DNA of 64,000 bases from Lonicera japonica (lineage: Eukaryota; Streptophyta; Magnoliopsida; Dipsacales; Caprifoliaceae): positions 8,707,386-8,771,385 of the forward strand of contig CM038471.1 of assembly GCA_021464415.1 (NCBI GenBank), given 5' to 3'. A program made the position numbers and the translations under genes. The notes beneath the pieces were generated by a model. That model worked only from the letters and a program-made list of their open reading frames with translations, did no database searches and had not been told where the DNA came from. Positions 61,321 through 64,000 of the stretch are shown here, piece by piece. Positions within the stretch are counted from its first letter, which is position 1; each line of letters opens with the position of its first letter.

Positions 61321-62500
61321 TACAAGTGGAAAGAATTTGGGGGTGGAATTCAGGAGGAAAACCCAATTCCTAAAAATGGGTTTTCAGAAATGGGAGTGGA
61401 AATATTGGAGAAGTTAAGGAGTTGTGATATTTATAAAACGGGAAGTGGGTGAAAGATGAGGAAAATTACCCAATATATAAACCAAGGACATGCCCTTGTG
61501 TTGATGAGGCCTTTGATTGTCAATCCAATGGAAGGAAAGACACCAATCATCTCCAATGGAAATGGAAAACCCATGACTGTTGCCTTCCCAAGTTTTTGAT
61601 GTACTTATTGCTAAAACTTGTGTGCGTGCATGTACATGGATTTATGATTAAGCTCCATGTGAATTATTGACTAAATAAGGTCTGTTTGTTTTTTTAACCT
61701 GTGATTGCTGAACACTAAATGTTGAGTTTTGAATGTTGAATCAAACTTCTTAAAAATGTGTTTGATTTTATTTAGCTCTCAACGCTGAATAAATGCCATT
61801 TCACAATTTTATCGTTATTTTTATCAATAGCTAAGGAGTAAAAAGAATAAGGATGCAGCAAAATTTCTTTAAAAGTTAAATTAAGTATTCAGTCCTCGAT
61901 TTGTATAAAAAAATAAAATAAAATTAAGCATTCAGTACCAGATTTGTCTTTTAACACTAAATGCTGAATTTTAATTCAGTTTGGCATTAGGAGATGAGAA
62001 ACAAATGCCATATCTACCTTGTACTGCTGAATAAATTAACTTTCAATTAGCACAAAGAGGTTAAACACAGACTACCTAGGTTTATTTGTTGTGCCCTTCA
62101 ACTATATTAAAGAGCATAAAACTCCCTTCAGGATTTACACTTAACCATATTTGCTTCCAATATATGTTGAAAGTCCAATGAAGTTGCATCAGTCTTGAAT
62201 GTTTTGAAGGGATTTTGGACAAATTTGTTCAATTAATTCATTTTCTCGTATAACTATGTTAAGGTTTATATATATTCACACCCGCACACGCACTGGTTCA
62301 TGATACGGTAGAATGGTTTTTGAATCTAAAAAAAAGGTATAATAGAGAAAAGATCAGAGAGTTGAGAGGAATGTATATGGGATAAAATATAGAAAAGCTT
62401 AGGTGGAAGATGTGTTTGTAAGAGTTATAATTAAGATGTATGGGTAATAAATTGGATCCCTAATGCCTTTGGCATGATTAGCACTAGTATATACATGTCA
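61320..62500. repeat. Dispersed non-coding repeat block, copy 3
   Basis: 61,320-61,800 matches 1606-2060 and 3500-3890. The later part, with repeated GCTGAA/CTGAAT motifs, matches parts of block 1. The end of the block reappears near 62,920 (TGCATTTTTCTCTTTAATG). The short plus-strand frame at 61,449 is not supported as a gene. Confidence 0.6.
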
Positions 62501-62507
62501 TTTACAA

Positions 62508-62690
62508 CAGAAAAAGTGGCTAAAGTGGTAAGGAGTTATTCAAAACCTGGCATTGGCAAGGAGGCAAGGGTTTGAGTCTTACACTTGCATATCTTGCAGG
62601 GCATCAACATTCAATGTACCAAATGACCTTTTGTCTTTGTACGATAACATATATATGTATATATGCCAATCAATTAAATTTTAGCTAATT
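62508..62690 (+). mobile_element. Probable tRNA-derived SINE
   Basis: An A-box-like TGGCTAAAGTGG (62,517-62,528) and a B-box-like GGGTTTGAGTCT (62,568-62,579) have spacing close to a tRNA-type pol III promoter. A short unrelated body follows. The flanks split repeat block 3. No poly-A/T tail or target duplication is certain. Confidence 0.4.
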
Positions 62691-63112
62691 TTGGATAAAA
62701 AAATGGGAAAAAGTGTGAAAACATGAGTGTTGGAATTTGTTTTCACTTCCTTCGTTAGTTCAATGGAGCAAATTACAAATGGGCAACACTTCAGGGCTTT
62801 GTTGTAATTTACCCTTTACCTGTTGTGTGTCTTTATTTATTTATTATTTATCATCCTAGTTTGTATTGATTTAGCCTAATTCCAGCGAGGTTATTCTTAA
62901 CTATTGTCAGCCAATAATGCATTTTTCTCTTTAATGCCCGAAAGACAGAAAGTTACTAGTTTGTATTAATCATTTCTTCAACTAATCTTCAACCTGATTC
63001 TGTAAAGTTTCATGTTGTTACTGGCTCATACGGTAGTGCAATAAATTAGGCAAGCTAGCCCTTGGAATGAGTCGATTTGATGTTGAATATCTCGTAAGGG
63101 GGCAATTGACGC

Positions 63113-63127
63113 GAGCTCTGATACCAA
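63113..63127 (-). promoter_or_regulatory. Primer-binding site of a second LTR retrotransposon
   Basis: The minus strand reads TTGGTATCAGAGCTC, complementary to initiator-Met tRNA. It directly follows the end of an LTR-like sequence (GCGTCA). The internal sequence to its left is lost after some 60 bp or is unrecognisable. Confidence 0.7.
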
Positions 63128-64000
63128 TGACGCGATCCCGGATCGTACTCCTAACCAGGTTGTTTGTGAATCCTTGACCCGTAGTCTATAAACAGACTAG
63201 AACATAGGAATATGACGAATAAATGGATAATGGAACCTAAACCCAACGCTTAAAGAAGCGCGAATCTCGGTATAGTGAACGACGCCATAATCTAGTGTGG
63301 ATGCTAGATTGATAAGTCAAGAAACACATGAATTAATCAATTCAACATGCTCAACATGTTCTTAGAGAACACAAAGAGAAAACCCTCAATTTTAATTAAT
63401 CATAATTGTATTGATAAGTTGATTAATGTGCCTCCTTTAAATAGAAGCAAACAAAACAATAGAATCCTAAAACAATAAGGAAACTATTTCCTATTAAAAA
63501 TAGGAATCATAATAAAAGGAAACAAACTAAATATTATATTCTAATTCAAATAAAAGACTTATTAAAGAAATAAAGAAGCTGCCAAAATAATATTAAAACT
63601 AATTACATTCTTCGCTAGCCGGTCGTGAGAACACACTAGAAAAATAAGGCTGAATTTCGGACTTTAAGGCGTGCTCGCGCCTTATCAAAACAGTACTTCT
63701 GCCTTTTGGTCACAATTCCTAGGTTTGGCATGCCCACGCTTTAAGCAAAAACTTCTTCTGATTTCTTCGCCTTTTCCCACTCCATCTTTCTTCATCTTGA
63801 ACTTCCATGCCCAATCTTTAGGAACTCCTTGGAATGCATGTTTATCATTTAGCTTCTTGCATCAAGCATGTGAAATTCTATGGAATTCCTTTTGAATTTC
63901 CATGCCTATCCTTGTGTGTCATCATGTGTGGATCATCATTTCGAATGCCACGAACCATCATGATTGAATAGAAACTGGAGCTAGGCCAGATCACATCATA
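63128..64000 (-). repeat. LTR of a second retrotransposon, cut by window edge
   Basis: It begins TGACGCGATCCCGG just beyond the primer-binding site and runs past the right edge, so its other end is unseen. No partner LTR exists in the window. It contains only short chance open frames. Confidence 0.6.

Overview
The window is nuclear DNA of a seed plant, almost certainly a eudicot. It is AT-rich, its genes have introns, transposable elements are dense, and it carries TIR-NBS-LRR (TNL) immune-receptor genes, a class missing from grasses. One gene looks intact; nearly everything else is decayed gene copies, transposon remains or duplicated non-coding DNA. No rRNA, organellar or bacterial features were seen.

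Left part (1-9384): a decayed Ty1/copia polyprotein on the minus strand runs off the left edge. It is followed by related non-coding blocks that recur at 1.6, 3.5, 5.7, 6.5 and 61.3 kb and are invaded by small inverted-repeat transposons (MITEs). A (CAT)n microsatellite lies at 2.85 kb. Centre-left (9385-16686, minus): a five-exon TNL gene whose exons join without any stop or phase error to give 1215 residues: TIR, NB-ARC, LRR and C-JID domains plus an acidic/basic tail. Its introns hold MITEs and a scrap of LINE. Upstream (16.8-19.5 kb), its 5' flank has been amplified into three tandem copies.

Middle (19.5-28.9 kb): AT-rich spacer, a broken Myb/SANT-like gene, a Ty3/gypsy RNase H-integrase fragment, and coiled-coil exons of unknown identity. 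The second TNL locus (28,979-39,274, minus) is a wreck. Its TIR exon has a frameshift and stops, its NB-ARC and 5' LRR are gone, and the gap is filled by two abutting LINE pieces, one of which reads in frame into the surviving LRR. Between the LINE block and the TIR exon, and beyond the TIR exon, are three copies (34.7-41.2 kb) of a repeat unit carrying a 30-bp minisatellite with 3, 2 and 4 copies.

Right part (41-64 kb): a hAT-type non-autonomous element with a perfect 8-bp target duplication, a foldback element enclosing alternating palindromic repeats, and a complete LTR element on the minus strand at 48,076-56,956. The latter has 2.57-kb LTRs, an initiator-Met tRNA primer site, a purine tract, a 5-bp target duplication and a 3.7-kb interior with no recognisable coding capacity, so it is a large retrotransposon derivative (LARD). 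It seems to sit inside an older gypsy-type element whose accessory gene decays at 57.8-60.5 kb. A likely SINE and one LTR of another retrotransposon close the window.

The theme is a TNL cluster evolving by tandem duplication, deletion and transposon capture. I saw no clearly new enzymatic system. The most unusual structures are the LINE-LRR chimera, the amplified TNL upstream region and the non-coding LTR element.
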